From positions 13,287,708-13,351,707 of the forward strand of contig NC_064046.1 in NCBI RefSeq assembly GCF_932526225.1: 64,000 nt of DNA. Direction: 5' to 3'. Numbering within the stretch: the first letter of the stretch is position 1; each line of letters starts with the position of its first letter. The stretch comes from Nematostella vectensis (Eukaryota > Cnidaria > Anthozoa > Actiniaria > Edwardsiidae). A program made the translations under genes and the position numbers. The notes below the pieces were generated by a model. The model saw only the letters and a list, made by a program, of their open reading frames with translations, was not told where the DNA came from and made no database searches. This document shows, in pieces, positions 47,216 to 60,100 of the stretch.

Positions 47216-47284
47216 GACTAGACATTATCATGTAATATACCGTCTTTAATTCACTATCGATACTTTTTGCAAATCAGAGTTAAG

Positions 47285-47580
47285 TAAGAGTATTTCTGTC
47301 AGGTTTTTGGAATGCTCTCACCACTGGGTTTTGGGTTCGATTCCCGGTTCCGACGTGAGTTGAGTTAGTTGGTATCACCTTTGCTCCGAGGGTTTTTCTC
47401 CGGGTTTTCCGGTTATCCTCCCTCCACAAAACCAACAATTTCGATCTTAGCTGTGATCCGTGGTCAGACATGAGTTGTATGTCGGCTGCCTGAGGCGCCT
47501 TCCTATATACCTTCAACTCGACCACGTCTGAATCTGCGCTCTCGTAATTCAGCTTCCCAGCTGCAATGAAAGTGATTAGC
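47285..47580 (+). mobile_element. tRNA-derived SINE
   Basis: A Pol III B-box-like GGGTTCGATTCCCGG lies at about 47329. It is followed by a body with TCTCCGGGTTTTCCGGTTA and CCTCCCTCCACAAAACC. The A-box region is degraded. The body resembles a SINE type common in coral and anemone genomes as I remember it. It lies just downstream of the tentative small gene. Confidence 0.65.
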
Positions 47581-47804
47581 TTCTCCAATTTATTTATTTT
47601 ATTTACTTCCCGAAATAAAACTTCGAGTTTAAGGCATCCTTAGTGCACCTGAATTAAGATATCGAGGTATTGAGACCGTGTGATGGAAATAACATATCTC
47701 GAGAAACTCTCAAGACTCACAGAATTTGACGTAGCACACTCAGTTTTTTTTAAGTCTGTTCTGGTGAAAGTCTTGTTTGTTTGCTTCTGCATTTGTTCAT
47801 ATAT

Positions 47805-47975
47805 CACCAGGGCCGTAACAGGGGGTGGGGCACTGGGGGCATGTGCCCCCCAATATTTTCAAAAATTATATAGGAATGACTAGTAGGGGCGTGGGTGTGC
47901 CTCCCAAATATTTTCTTTATGTGCCCCCCCCCCCCCCCCCCCAAATCTTACGTGGCCTGCTACGGTTCCGATTTC
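47805..47975. mobile_element. Degenerate TIR-like element with poly-C
   Basis: GGGCCGTAACAGGGGGTGGG at the left and CCTGCTACGGTTCC at the right are roughly inverted. The interior CAAAAATTATATAGGAATGA and AGTAGGGGCG..GCCTCCC.AATATTTTC is similar to 11650-11695 near nkd exon 6. A C18-type tract lies near 47926. It appears to be an old copy of a dispersed family. Confidence 0.45.
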
Positions 47976-48053
47976 AGTACGTTGGTTTTTATAATTGTCT
48001 CTTGTTTTCAGATCTATCCAGGAAGATCATTATAGAAGCTGCTTATCCAAACA

Positions 48054-49593
48054 ATGCCTTCACTGACTGAACCATTTCTAGCCGTTCTTCTTGTCCTTGT
48101 GTCATGCGCTTCGCTCCTTTGTGACTGCCTCGTTATTCACGTCATTCGAGTAGCGCCGCGCATGCGTAGCACCGTAAATCGGCTGGTCCAGAACATGGCG
48201 GGCGCAGACGTGGTTATGGTTCTTGTTATTTTACCAAAGTTTATCAATGTGATTTTTAACAACGGCATGTGGGCTGTTGAATATTGGATTGCTAAAGTTT
48301 GCTGTATCTTATCGAATATGGTAGTGACCCAGGCGAAGTTTGTATCCATGACAACGCTCCTTGCCATGGCAACAGACAGGTAAGTGAAATGTACAAGGTG
48401 GGTCGCCTGTGTCTTTAATCCCTCCGTTTCCTCGACACAGATGTCATGAGTATAATCATCGCCCTCATATCGTTGTCACCACGACCACCATCATACCATC
48501 ATGATCATCACCATACAATGATAACCATCACCACCACTTAGCAAACATATTTACCATCAACATCACTAAGACAGCCACCAATCACCATCCATTACCAAAA
48601 TCATGATCATCCTCGTCGGCTTATAAAGTATATCAATAAAATTTATCCAAAAAATTGTCGTTTTTTGCCAAAACCGGCCACTTCCATATAAGAAAACGAA
48701 TCAATTCCATATTGGAATAACTGCTTGTTTTACTGTAAGGTGGTAGTACAACATGGGCATCGTAAACTTTATGACTTGTAATCAGAAGAGAAAAACAGTG
48801 ACTGTGACCATCTTTAGTCAATTAAGAAGGTCTTTGAAAAGAAACTAAGTATTCTTCCTTTAAAAAAGGTATTCGCTGCCACATCCCCATCGCCATTACC
48901 ATCATAATATTTATATCACGATTCTTAGGCATATAAGACTAGTTATCATTTTTTTACGCTAAGCAGCTAACCGTGCTGTTGTGTTCCAGGTACTTTGCAG
49001 TGAGGAGACCGCTGAGATATAGAGTGCTGTCTCACATATTTATCAAGTGTTCTCTGATTGGCTCGTGGGTATACAGCCTGCTTTCCCTATACTGTATCTT
49101 CGGGTATGATATCATAAGTGATGGAAGAGGAAACCAAAGATGTTCTGTCCATCCCGACCGGCGAACTCTTAAAGCTTCCTTCAACTTTTTCACCTTCTGG
49201 AGTAACCTGTTCGCCATGGCGACGCTTTATTTTCTCACAGGATACCATCTTTGGACGCGCAAACCCCCTGGAGAGCATGATAGGCGACGCGTCGAGGCAG
49301 TGGTCAGAAGCGCTGTTCACGTGACCAAAATGAGTCTTGCGATACTTGCGATCTTCCTGTGTAGTTGGGGCGGGACGGTTGTGAGTGCCATTGCACTTCT
49401 TGATAACAGCCAAGTAATGGATCGGGAGAAAACGAGAGTGCTTGTCGTTAGCGTCTATATTCTAATCCAGTCTAACGGGTTCTTTAATTTTCTGGTGTAT
49501 TTGCGCTATTTGAAGGGCTTCAGAAGTCACGTGGTTCGCTTGCTGACGATACGAAGACGCATCCAAGTCCATCCAATGTCAAGAGCACTGTAA
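48054..49593 (+). CDS. Divergent class A (rhodopsin-type) GPCR, two exons
   Basis: Exons 48054-48379 and 48990-49593 join GACAG|GTAAGT to TTCCAG|G within the DRY codons, giving 309 residues. An in-frame TAG lies seven codons upstream of the ATG, supporting this start and a very short extracellular N-terminus. Visible features are TM2 NMAGADVVMVLVILP, a TM3 cysteine (AKVCCIL), DRYFAVRRPLRYR, and an ECL2 cysteine (QRCSVHPD). TM6 has CSWGG where CWxP is usual, and TM7 has NFLVY in place of NPxxY. TM1 has D where the family has N. It is an orphan receptor; the lost TM6/TM7 switch residues suggest atypical activation. An AATAAA lies at 49722-49727, about 130 bp past the stop. Confidence 0.88.
48470..48610 (+). 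repeat. CAT/ACC-rich low-complexity tract
   Basis: Irregular ATCACCATCAT and ACCACC repeats lie in the GPCR intron. They have no regular period. Confidence 0.7.
48645..48848 (+). repeat. Dispersed repeat, copy 2 (partner near 2.0 kb)
   Basis: This is the partner of the repeat at 1985-2205, in the same orientation, inside the intron of the second GPCR. Its short frame begins M-G-I-V-N-F-M-T-C-N-Q and stops after 32 codons. Confidence 0.7.
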
Positions 49594-51128
49594 CCAGGTA
49601 ACAAGCTCGTGCATTTTGATTTGGAGAAAAAACTGGGTGTTCTTGATTGTTCTAAAGACTTTTACTTTATTGGAACACTTACAATTTTCCGATTACTGAA
49701 AAATAGGATAAATGAGAAGTAAATAAAGATATCATTAGGTTCTGTTGCCACTTATCTTAAACATACCTTTTAATATCTTGTTTACCTTATAGGTTTATTC
49801 ACTCGGCAGATGGCTGGCACGGCGGCAGAAAATCACCACCCTACCCCACCCGTCCCTTGGATGGTCCTCAGGAATTTCGGATTTGACCGCAAAAAAAGCG
49901 CAATACTTGCGTTTGTGCAATTTCATCTGTGGCGGACGTTGGGGTTTTGCGGTATTGGCCTTTTTTGGTACGATATTGCGGGAAAAGGGCCAAAAAACAT
50001 GCGGTGATGCGGTTTTTTAAAACACTGCGAGATGCGAGATTTTGCTTTTTAAATGGCGGTATCGGTAAAAAAAATGTTGCGGTGTTAATTAGTCTTCTCT
50101 GCTAGCGGAGGAATAATTAGCCCTGCTGTGCGCGGGATTTTCCCGTGGTACGGGATGATCAAGCGGCGGGAAACCTGGGAAATGTCGGGGTGTCGCGCAT
50201 GCTTTTCAAATTCGCCCTTCTGTGCATATATGCGATGTTTCCGGTTTTTTTTTCCTCTCGGTATTGCGATATTTTCGAAAATTTTGTTCGATATTGCGGT
50301 AATTAGGCCCCCCAACGTCCCGTCCTGTGGAACTACATACAATTTTCTTTAACTGGTATCGCCTGCTTCTGTGTACGAAGAGATTTTCATTAGAATGCAC
50401 TTGTGTAGCAGGTGGTCATTAAATTTATCTCAACGACAAGCCATAAACAATTGGCATTTCCATTATTGAAGCTATAAAAAGGATACAATGATATTTAACC
50501 ATCTCTGCAGTGGGTAGCCTTCATAAGAAAATAACTTGGTTGTATATCTGAAGGCGCCAAAATCGAATATTTGCTTTCTCTTTTTTGAGCCCTATTTAAT
50601 TATGTCCACGGAAAAAATCACAACATTTTAAATTAAAACCTCCTAATTTACTAATCGAATAAGTGCGTAAGAGAAAGCAAATGCAGTGTTGTTTACCGTC
50701 GTATAGAGTAAAATATCTCACATATAGGCTTGTTAGATCTGAGTATGATGATAGAAATACTTTAATAAATTACTCCCCTACAATAGTATAAAGTAGCTTA
50801 CGCTAAGGAAAATATAGTACATAAATATGTATATTTTTTTAATAAAAAAATACAAGCTTAAGGTTTAGAGAATGTATTTTTGATCAGGCCTGCGGTTATT
50901 TGGGATTGTACTGCGTGTACTGTAGGAAGCAAAAGTTTGAATTTGATTTTATTTCTGATAAAAGTAGACACCTAAACTAGCTGGAGTATAGAAAAAGCCA
51001 CTATTGCGCTGTGCTCCATCACTTTAGATAATCGTCCTGTGATTGGTCCGTTTGGGAAAATTGACGTTTCCATTGTCCTCCGATGATATCTCCTAAAATG
51101 TAAAATGTAAATCGAGGAAACACACAAG
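49594..51128. other. Intergenic region between GPCR and SNRK
   Basis: Non-coding. 49880-50310 has recurring GCGATATT/GCGGTATTG-type phrases and may be an old repeat. The last few hundred bases likely contain the SNRK promoter and 5' UTR; no core motif is assigned. Confidence 0.45.
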
Positions 51129-54100
51129 ATGGCGAAACATGGCTGGAAATCCAGCTTCGGTGATAGCCAAATCGCCGGAATGTACGATTTAGGAGAGACT
51201 TTGGGACGTGGGCATTTCGCAGTTGTGAAAGTGGCAAGACATGTTATAACGGGAGAGAGAGTAGCGGTAAAAGTGATCGACAAAACCAAGCTCGATGAAG
51301 TCTCGCGGGAGCATCTCTTGAAAGAAGTGCGCTGCATGAAATTAGTTCAACACCCAAATGTAGTTCGACTTTACCAAGTTATTGATACGAACACGAAATT
51401 ATACCTTATACTAGAACTAGGAGATGGAGGTGACATGTACGATTATATTATGAACCATGATAAGGGCCTTCCCGAAGAGAAAGCTCGGTATTTCTTTCGA
51501 CAAATTGTTCTTGCAATCGACTATTGCCATAAACTGCACGTCGTTCATCGGGACCTAAAACCCGAAAATGTGATATTCTTTAAGAACCAGGACATGGCAA
51601 AGCTCACGGACTTTGGATTCTCGAATAATTTCATTCCTAACGAGAAGTTAGATACAGCGTGTGGCTCGCTTGCTTACTCTGCTCCCGAGGTTTTATTGGG
51701 AGATGCGTACGAAGCTCCGGCCGTGGGTAAGTACGCTTATAAAGTCTAGCATTTTGCAATCCTTTCCTCTGCTTCGTTTCTTGAAGTTAAGGTATATCTC
51801 CGAGCTATTAACTCAGCGTTTTCTTCTATCAACCATTAATGGAGATAAAAGAGGAAACCGATACGTGAAACGGGTTTTAACTGAGTGCATATAGGGTGCC
51901 ACATTCTATTGTTGTTGAAAACAGACGGTCGTTTGAAACATGACTTTGCTTACTTACATTTCTCCATACTTACTAATCAACTTTAAAAATACAACTCGTT
52001 TTACACTAATTACTTTCGCAGATGCTTCTATGGAAAAAAAAATATGTAGCGTATTAATATAATAAGATTTAAAGTTCTTAGAAAGAAGTAGCTGTGTTGG
52101 TGTTATGTGTAAATAGACTCCCAACAATAATAAATGGCTACGACGTAGACCATATTGTACATTGTACAATCCTCTGGCCATACGATGCGGCTACTTTAAA
52201 CCTTTATGAAAAAACGTTTTCTGTTTTTTGCATCCTTGCCCTATGTCGTAAAATTGTGTAGAATTTTCGAGCTCTTAAAAGTGTAATTTACTGTTAGTCA
52301 CTTTCTCGTGAATTGCTAGAAACAAGTAGTTTGTACATTCAAAAATGTTATACTTTTGAAAATGATCAAACTCGATGCAGTAATCGATTAGGGGCTTTGT
52401 TGCAAAGTTGAACCTTAAACATGCTTAATACAAACAGAAATGGGATGAATTCATTCATGCTGTTTATTTAGAACACAATACTGAAAATCAAATGCAACGT
52501 TGCTTTCTCTACAATGCTTTCTTTCCATAAAAAGAAGTATCTTGAAGGCTTGGGTGAAAGCCAGGTGCTTTAGATAAAATCTATATCGAGTGTTACGAAT
52601 TTTCAAGAATTAACAGGAATCTGTCTTTGTTTATTTTCTTCTTCTTTTTGATTGCCATTACTTCTAAATCACACCAGTCATAATAAGATGTCATTGCCTG
52701 GGAGGGACATCTGTTTGCTTGTACATATTAAAATATCTTCCACATGTTTTCTCTTCGGTTTAAAACAGATTTAACTGAACGTAAGAGGGTCTGAGATTTT
52801 CCTAAAAAGATAAAATAAAAATATAAAGTAAAATATAATACACAAAAATGGTCAACTGGTAAATGGGCCACCCTCACTGACATAACCCTGAATATATCCT
52901 CAATTTCTTTTGCAGTTTTGATAAATTGATCATTTAAGATAGCATTAGGTGAACTTATAGATGAATCCATAAGATATTGCAGTCTGGTCATCAAAATCAA
53001 ACCATGGGCGACATAATTAAAAGCTAGAACTTATGTAATGTTAATTAGATGTATCTAAAATTTCCCTGAAGCAAACCATGTTTTGTTGTACAAAATTGTT
53101 ATCTTTTGTTGTGTCAGATTTGCCACATTTCTTATGGATGTGCTGTTTGTTGGCACTGTTTGTTTCATTACTCCTACATAAAAACGTTTTGATTTTTGCA
53201 CTTGCTTATCCAAGATAACCTTAGATGTTTTCAGATAAGCTAGCAATTGGTAAAACACCCCTTGCTTGCCTGAACGCAGGTAATTCTGCTGTAGAAGACC
53301 CTTTAACTACACAGTTACCTTGACCTCTGTCCCCTCTGTTTTCAGTGGTAACTATGAGCTCAAGTGCTCTGTTTGAAAGACTTCTAAACAGATGAATAGG
53401 AGATCTTGGAAGAAGCCAAAAAAAGCTTTATTTATCAATATTTGCTTATCAATATTTAGAGTATATTATGATTATTGAATTTCTTGCGATTATCTAGCAA
53501 ATCTGGCTTGACAACATCACAAGAAAAAAAACGATATCATTGCAACCATGCATTTGCCACCACTCAATTAAATGAAAACAAACACAAAAGCTGATGGATG
53601 AAACTTTCTGAAAACTTTAAAGGTATGACACCATATCACTTTGGCAACTGAGAAGCAAAGACAGCATTTCACTACAGCATCGACTATGTACAGAGTTTAT
53701 CAGGTGAAATAAAAACTATAAGAAACCCTCATCCACTATAAGAAATTCTCATCTTGTGTGTGTCAGGGCTTTCTTCCAGTTTAAGGCTGAGAAATGATGA
53801 GATACAGCTACCAATAACAAAATCCTGTCATAAGGCAAAAGTTATTCTGAGAACCCAGTGCTTGACAGTGGGCAAAGTGAAGTAGACTGTGTATAATATC
53901 AGGTTTTCACGCTTCCTTAGTAAACACCAGGGGCTTGGGTCAGTAAACTTAAACCAAAACTTAAACGCAAACTTAAATCATCTCTCTAAAATAATAATAT
54001 TTAACCGAGACACACTCTGATAACCAAGTAAGTTACCCAAATTTAAAATGATAAATAAATGTGATTAATGCTATTCTCTTTTATCAACACAATCTACTGT

Positions 54101-57100
54101 AGGATAGTTATCTGTCTTATGAAAAACAAAAAACTTGCTTGTCTTGCGCCTGTAGAAAATACATGGCACATTTTTCCTGTGTGATATTTGTAATCTATTT
54201 GAAAAAAAACTCTAGAATTTTCATTTTTGTTTTAAAATATTGGACCAGTTAAAGCTAGATATTTTATGAGAGTCCCTTAAATCTTATCCAAATAATTCAA
54301 AATGCTAACTTTTGACACAGAATAGTGCCTAAACCTAATTCAGCATGGCCTTTACTGGCAGTTCTCCAGTTATTTAAGGCAGTTATTCCATTCACTTTTT
54401 TAATTGTGTTATGTCTTAAAAATACCTGTTAATCTAGGTTGCCAATTTCTTTTAATCTTTTAATGAAACTTCCTAGTACTTATCTCAGACATGTTTATTA
54501 GTCTGTATTCAAGATCTTCTGCAGGGCTGAAAGTTATTTGAATGCACCATGAAACACACCAAAATTAGTTTATATTAAGGTGGCGGACTACAATTGTTTT
54601 GGCTCATCTTTGATATGCTTCTGGTTTATTTATTTGCATGTCATATTTCACAGCTCCTAGGGGGTTTATTCATAAAATGAACTTTGATGAGATGATTTTC
54701 TTATTATTTTTTTTTAATGTTGATGGTGAAAATAGAAGATAAATATGACCACACTCAAATACACTTTCTCTAAAACTACAAATAGTTGAAAATAAAAACT
54801 GGAAAAGACACAATTATTTGTCATGTGACTATCAACTGTATTCAAATCACCTCATACGAAGCAAGAAGTCAAGGCAACTGGAATGCAATAGAATTATTTA
54901 GAACTCAAAGCCAGCCATATTTTTCAAAAGCCAAATGCAAATGTGAATATAAAAATATTAGCATTGTTGCACTGTGTGTCAGTGTTTCTGATGTTTAAGA
55001 AGTACAATCAATTGTAATTTAGCATTTGTATAAAATAAAAACTGAATCTCATATTGATTCATGCAGATTTATAGTGCTTTGATTTCTTTATCTGATCTCT
55101 TGATCTCGGGAATCATGGGTGGCCCAGTATGTTAGTGCCTCAGCAATGGGATCTCTCACTTCTGCTGAAACATGTTTGATTCCCGGTCGAGACATGGTTA
55201 GTATCTTTCTGTTTCTCGGCCCTGAATTTGACTTGTTGAACGTATGTGAGCTTACTAGTAGCTTGTGCTCCTCAGTTCCAAAATAGGACATTCTTAAGAC
55301 ATATGAAGTAGGATTTTAAAATGTGATTCACTTTCAGTCATCTTGTCATGCTAGAAGGTGCAGTAGAAATCAACAATATTGCTTTTTAATATTACAACAA
55401 TATTCTGTTTTTCAGATGTGTGGAGTCTAGGGGTGATACTCTACATGCTTGTTTGTGGCCAAGCCCCATTTAGTGAAGCAAACGATAGCGAGACCCTAAC
55501 AAAGATCATGGACTGCAGATACGATGTTCCAGATCATGTTTCACCACTTTGCAAAAAGTAAGTATTTATGTACAGTACAGATATGTTAACATCAATTTCA
55601 ATCAGGTTTCCCTGTCCTGTGGGCATGGGTAACCCGAGAAATGGTAGGATTAATTTGAATCAACCTTCACGTTTCTTTAGACAATGGAACTCACTTTTAA
55701 AGCCTAATTGTCACCAGTTTACCTCTTGTCTATGATGTATCAATTTCTGATGATTTTTAAAAGAAAACGCAAAAAAAATTGTAAAAGCAGTGTGTCTATT
55801 GGAAGTTTCTTTGAGGGTGTGACTAATAATTTAGAGTTAATGGCCTCTTGAAAAGTGCAGATTCTAGTAGATTTATTTGTCTGTTGTCGTTTGAGGTTTC
55901 TGTCCCCTGCGGAAGTAAATTGGTGACACTGCTGCTTTAATAGCAACACAAGTTAGGGAGTCATTATTGCACGGGATGGGCTACTTTGTTTGGGGGAGGT
56001 GCTATTTTTCTTAGCTCTGGTTGCAACTTCAACTTTGCAGCCCCCAATAAATAATGACAGCTCTGCTTTGTTTTGTTTTGCAGTCTTATATCTAGGATGT
56101 TGATCCGTGAACCACATAACCGGGCTAGCCTTGGTGAGATTATGAGCCATCCTTGGCTACAGCAAGGACCAACGCCTCTGGTGCCCTCAGATGTGCCATT
56201 GGTGGCAGAGCTTCCCCTCACTACTGACGAGCACCTGTTATTACTAGATAAAATGGAAGACGGGAACATTGCTGATCGAGACAAGGTTATAAGGTAATTA
56301 TAATTAATATTAAACTAGCAGTATAAAGGGATTTGTACTCCTCATTCTTTGTAGAAAAGAGATTTTTTAGAGAGATAAAACATATTTTGAAATAAGACCT
56401 TTCCTGGTATAAGCCCCTCCCCTTCATTCAAGCTATTATGGCATGCTATTGATAAATAGAGTCTATCTAAAGTTAATGTGTGTCTTTGATAGATCCCTGG
56501 AGGAGAACTCTTATGACTTTACCGCTGCTACCTATTTCCTCTTGGCTGAACAACACCTTCGCAGACTCAAGTTAAACAAGCCAAGCAACCCGGATATGGT
56601 TAAGAAGCGCCGCTCCCGAGGTTCGTTACCAGACAACGCATTTTTGACACACAGGAAGCCTGCATCAAGGTGAGTGGGCTGAATGGTCAGTTAATTGGTA
56701 TTTGAATGTTTAAAGTCTTTGTCACTTTTATTTAACATAGATAACTTTGCTGTAATGGTATTAGGCACTCTTAATGCACTAGGCTGTTTTAATTTTAATT
56801 TACATTGCAGAAAACCATTAAACAGTGGACAAACAAAATGGCACAAAAATTGCTGTTTATTTAAGTGAAAAAGTGTTAAGATAAATTCCAACAAAATATC
56901 GATCAATTTCGATCAATTGGTGTCTTGTTGGACTTCTTGTCTGTTCTTGTACTAGAACATTTTGAAATATGCAGCAATCGTTTTGGTGTCTTTAAATACG
57001 TAGTTTTTAAAAGTTATGGTTTCGCAATTGAAATTGGAGGCTGTTCAAATCGATTTTGACTTCTCCAAAATGCAGTGTTTTTTTTAAAACTCTCAATATC

Positions 57101-60100
57101 AATTCCGACTCTATAGGCATTCTTATTTTTTTCAAACTTTTGATTGACAGGCCGTCATCAGCGGAAAGTGACAGCGGCTCAGAAAGATCCGAAGACAACA
57201 GTCCACGGACAAGTTCTTCCCGGCTATCAAGAAGACTGGTACCAAGAGAAGGACATGTTCTTAACAAGACCCTTCAGGCAAGTAAAGACCCTATACAACC
57301 CTATTCTCCTGTCCCCACCCATGCTCTTTAACCCCGCCCCCACTCCACGCCCCTATTCTCTATTGATTTCCAACAAAATATGCGTGTTGTTATTTTAGCC
57401 ATTTATAGCGCGAGGTGGGCTACCGTGGCCACCAATACACAGTTTTAAGAGTATAAGCTAATAAGCGTGCGATTCTTTGTTTCACTGGATGGCTACCGAA
57501 GCTCATGCCGTCAGATAGTAATTTTGTCGCTTTCTTACTGGTATTTCTTGGTTACCTCAGAAAAATGTGAGCAACCAGAAGCGTGACTATGCTATCTCGC
57601 ATCGCATTATAAAAGCTGTTTGTTTTGTGTTGTTTTCGGGAAGCTATATCTTGCACACTGGTGTTTGCTTTTTGTCAACTTTCCGAAGCCGAGAATGATG
57701 AGTTTTCGAGTTATTGATATTGCTGGCATTCTTCAGTGATTATCAAAACAAATGCGATGTCTACGGGAATACGATGATATTATATAGTTTTGGTGTTGTC
57801 TTCTTTATCTGCGAGATGCGTTTGGATAAGCGGGCTCATCAGTGATTGGGGAACATCCTCTAACACCTCTTTTATAAAACGTTTGGACAGACTTCAGACG
57901 TTCATTCTTTGTGACACTCGTTACGCCAATTCCATATAGCACGTGCGTGAAGTTCATTTCTTGTGGCACGTGCGTGACGTTGCTAATGTGACGTTCATTC
58001 CACGAAGCTACTTCTTTAACGTTAATTCCATGTTGCCCTTGCGTGACGTTAATTCCATGTTGCCCTTGCGTGACGTTAATTCCACGTTGCCCTTGCGTGA
58101 CGTCCATTTCATGTGGCCTCGTCGTGACGCTCATTCCATGTGGCCCTTGCGTGACATTCATTCCATGTGGCCTCGTCGTGACGTTCATTCTATGTTGCCT
58201 CTGCGTCCCGCTCATTCCATGTGGCCCTTGCGTGACATTCATTCCATGTGGCCTCGTCGTGACGTTCATTCCATGTAACCACTGCGTGACGTTCATTCCA
58301 TGTACCTTTGCGTGATGTTTATTCTATGTTGCCTCTGCGTCACGCTCATTCCATGTGGCCCTTGCGTGACATTCATTCCATGTTGCCCTTGCGTGACGTT
58401 CATTCAAGATGGCCTAGTCGTGACGTTCATTTCATGTAACCTCTGCGTGACGTTCATTACATGTTGTCTCTGCGTGACGTTCATTCCATGTTGCTCTTAC
58501 GTGACGTTCATTTCATGTTGCTCTTACGTGACGTCCATTCATTTTATGTGATCCTTGCGTGACATTCATTCCATGTTGCCCTTGCGTGACGTTCATTCAA
58601 GTGGCCTCGTCGTGACGTTCATTCCATGTGTCACTGAGCCTGCGAGCCGGCTCTCCTGTGTGTTTTCGTTGTTCAGGATTCCCGTGGCGCAAAAAAACAA
58701 TAGGGGGGAGGGGGTAAGGGAAATTGATCACCACAGAAATCAAGAGCCGGCTCGCATGCTATGTGTCACCGATTTTACGTTCATACGTCTTACGTGACAT
58801 TCATTCCTTAGGATCCTTGCATGACGTTTTTTCTATGTGGCCTTTGGGTCACGCATATGCGGGACGTGCACTCCGGCACTCAGTGTAGCACGCGTATGAC
58901 GCACATTCCAATTGCATGTCGTTGGGATTGCGTGATTTTGAGCCAACATACGATACACTTTTCACGGGCTTTCCTCCGTGTAACGAAAAGAGCATTCCAT
59001 TCGCCTTATGTGATGACAATGCCAGGGTCATCGTTGTATACTCCTTCCTCGCATACTTCATCGTCGCGCACACACCCCTTGACAAACCCTGATAGCCATT
59101 GGCTCGTGTCAACAGCCGCGGTCCAAAGGCGAGTCCCGCGGTGCGCTCCACTCCATTTGGCCACCCTTGATGATCCGTCCGATCAAGTTAACCAAGATCA
59201 AGGCGTTCACGAAGCTTGTCCGAAAGCAATCTAAGTGACGTCCACATGAGGCAAGCACGAAAACATGCATTTTGCCCATCATAACGGCCTTCTTCTTCGT
59301 TCGCTCGTTCACCTTTGTATCACTCTTGTAAGCAATACATACGAACGCATGAGGAATGACGCCTGCGATAGCATGAAAAACAAAATACTGTAACGATGGT
59401 ATGCCTTCACTGGTGTGGGGTATGTGGTCGGTTATAAGTTCTACCTTGACCATGTTGCTTGTTATTGTTTGCGTTATAAAATGGTGTGAAATATAGAAAT
59501 ATAGTTTTTTATTCCCCATTCAAACGCTAAACGACGAGTCAAATTTATTTTCCCTCTGTTTTCTTCTTATCCCCGTTCAAATAATGACGAATTATGCAAT
59601 AAAAACGCGCGTCCTAATCGCATAAACCCTCCTGATAGTCGACTGATGAGCACCTAATTCTCTCAACTGCCGCAACTTTGCTGTATGTTTTTCGACCCAG
59701 TAAGAGACTCCGTCACGCAACATCACGTATCTAGCCGTGACTGAAAGGTGTAACGCATTCTTCCCTTTCTCAGGCTCACGCAATCGAAGTGGACGAGGTG
59801 CTCCACAGTTCTATGGAGGAAGACGATAGACCCCCGAAAACCTTCGGAGACTCCAGGCATATCTCGAACTCCCTCGACACCCTCTCGTACAGCACGAGCG
59901 CTATGCCGAGCAACACGCTTTTCCCGGGTAAAGATGACGTAATGCGAAGTGGTCACGTGCCTTCCGCCGTGCGTCGCAACCGTAGGTCTAAGGGTGGACA
60001 CTTACCGCTGACCAAAGCTAAGAGCACGCCAATGCACCTGAATCAGATTTTCGAGGAGAGAGAGTCGGATATGGATGAGAGCCCGAGAAGCTCGCCGAGA

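Noticed and set aside
47329-47345. tRNA gene suggested by GGTTCGATTCCC
   Set aside because: No cloverleaf or acceptor stem can be formed around it; the flanks fit a SINE.
57805-58551. Frames in both directions over the 27-bp satellite
   Set aside because: These are repeat artefacts inside an SNRK intron.
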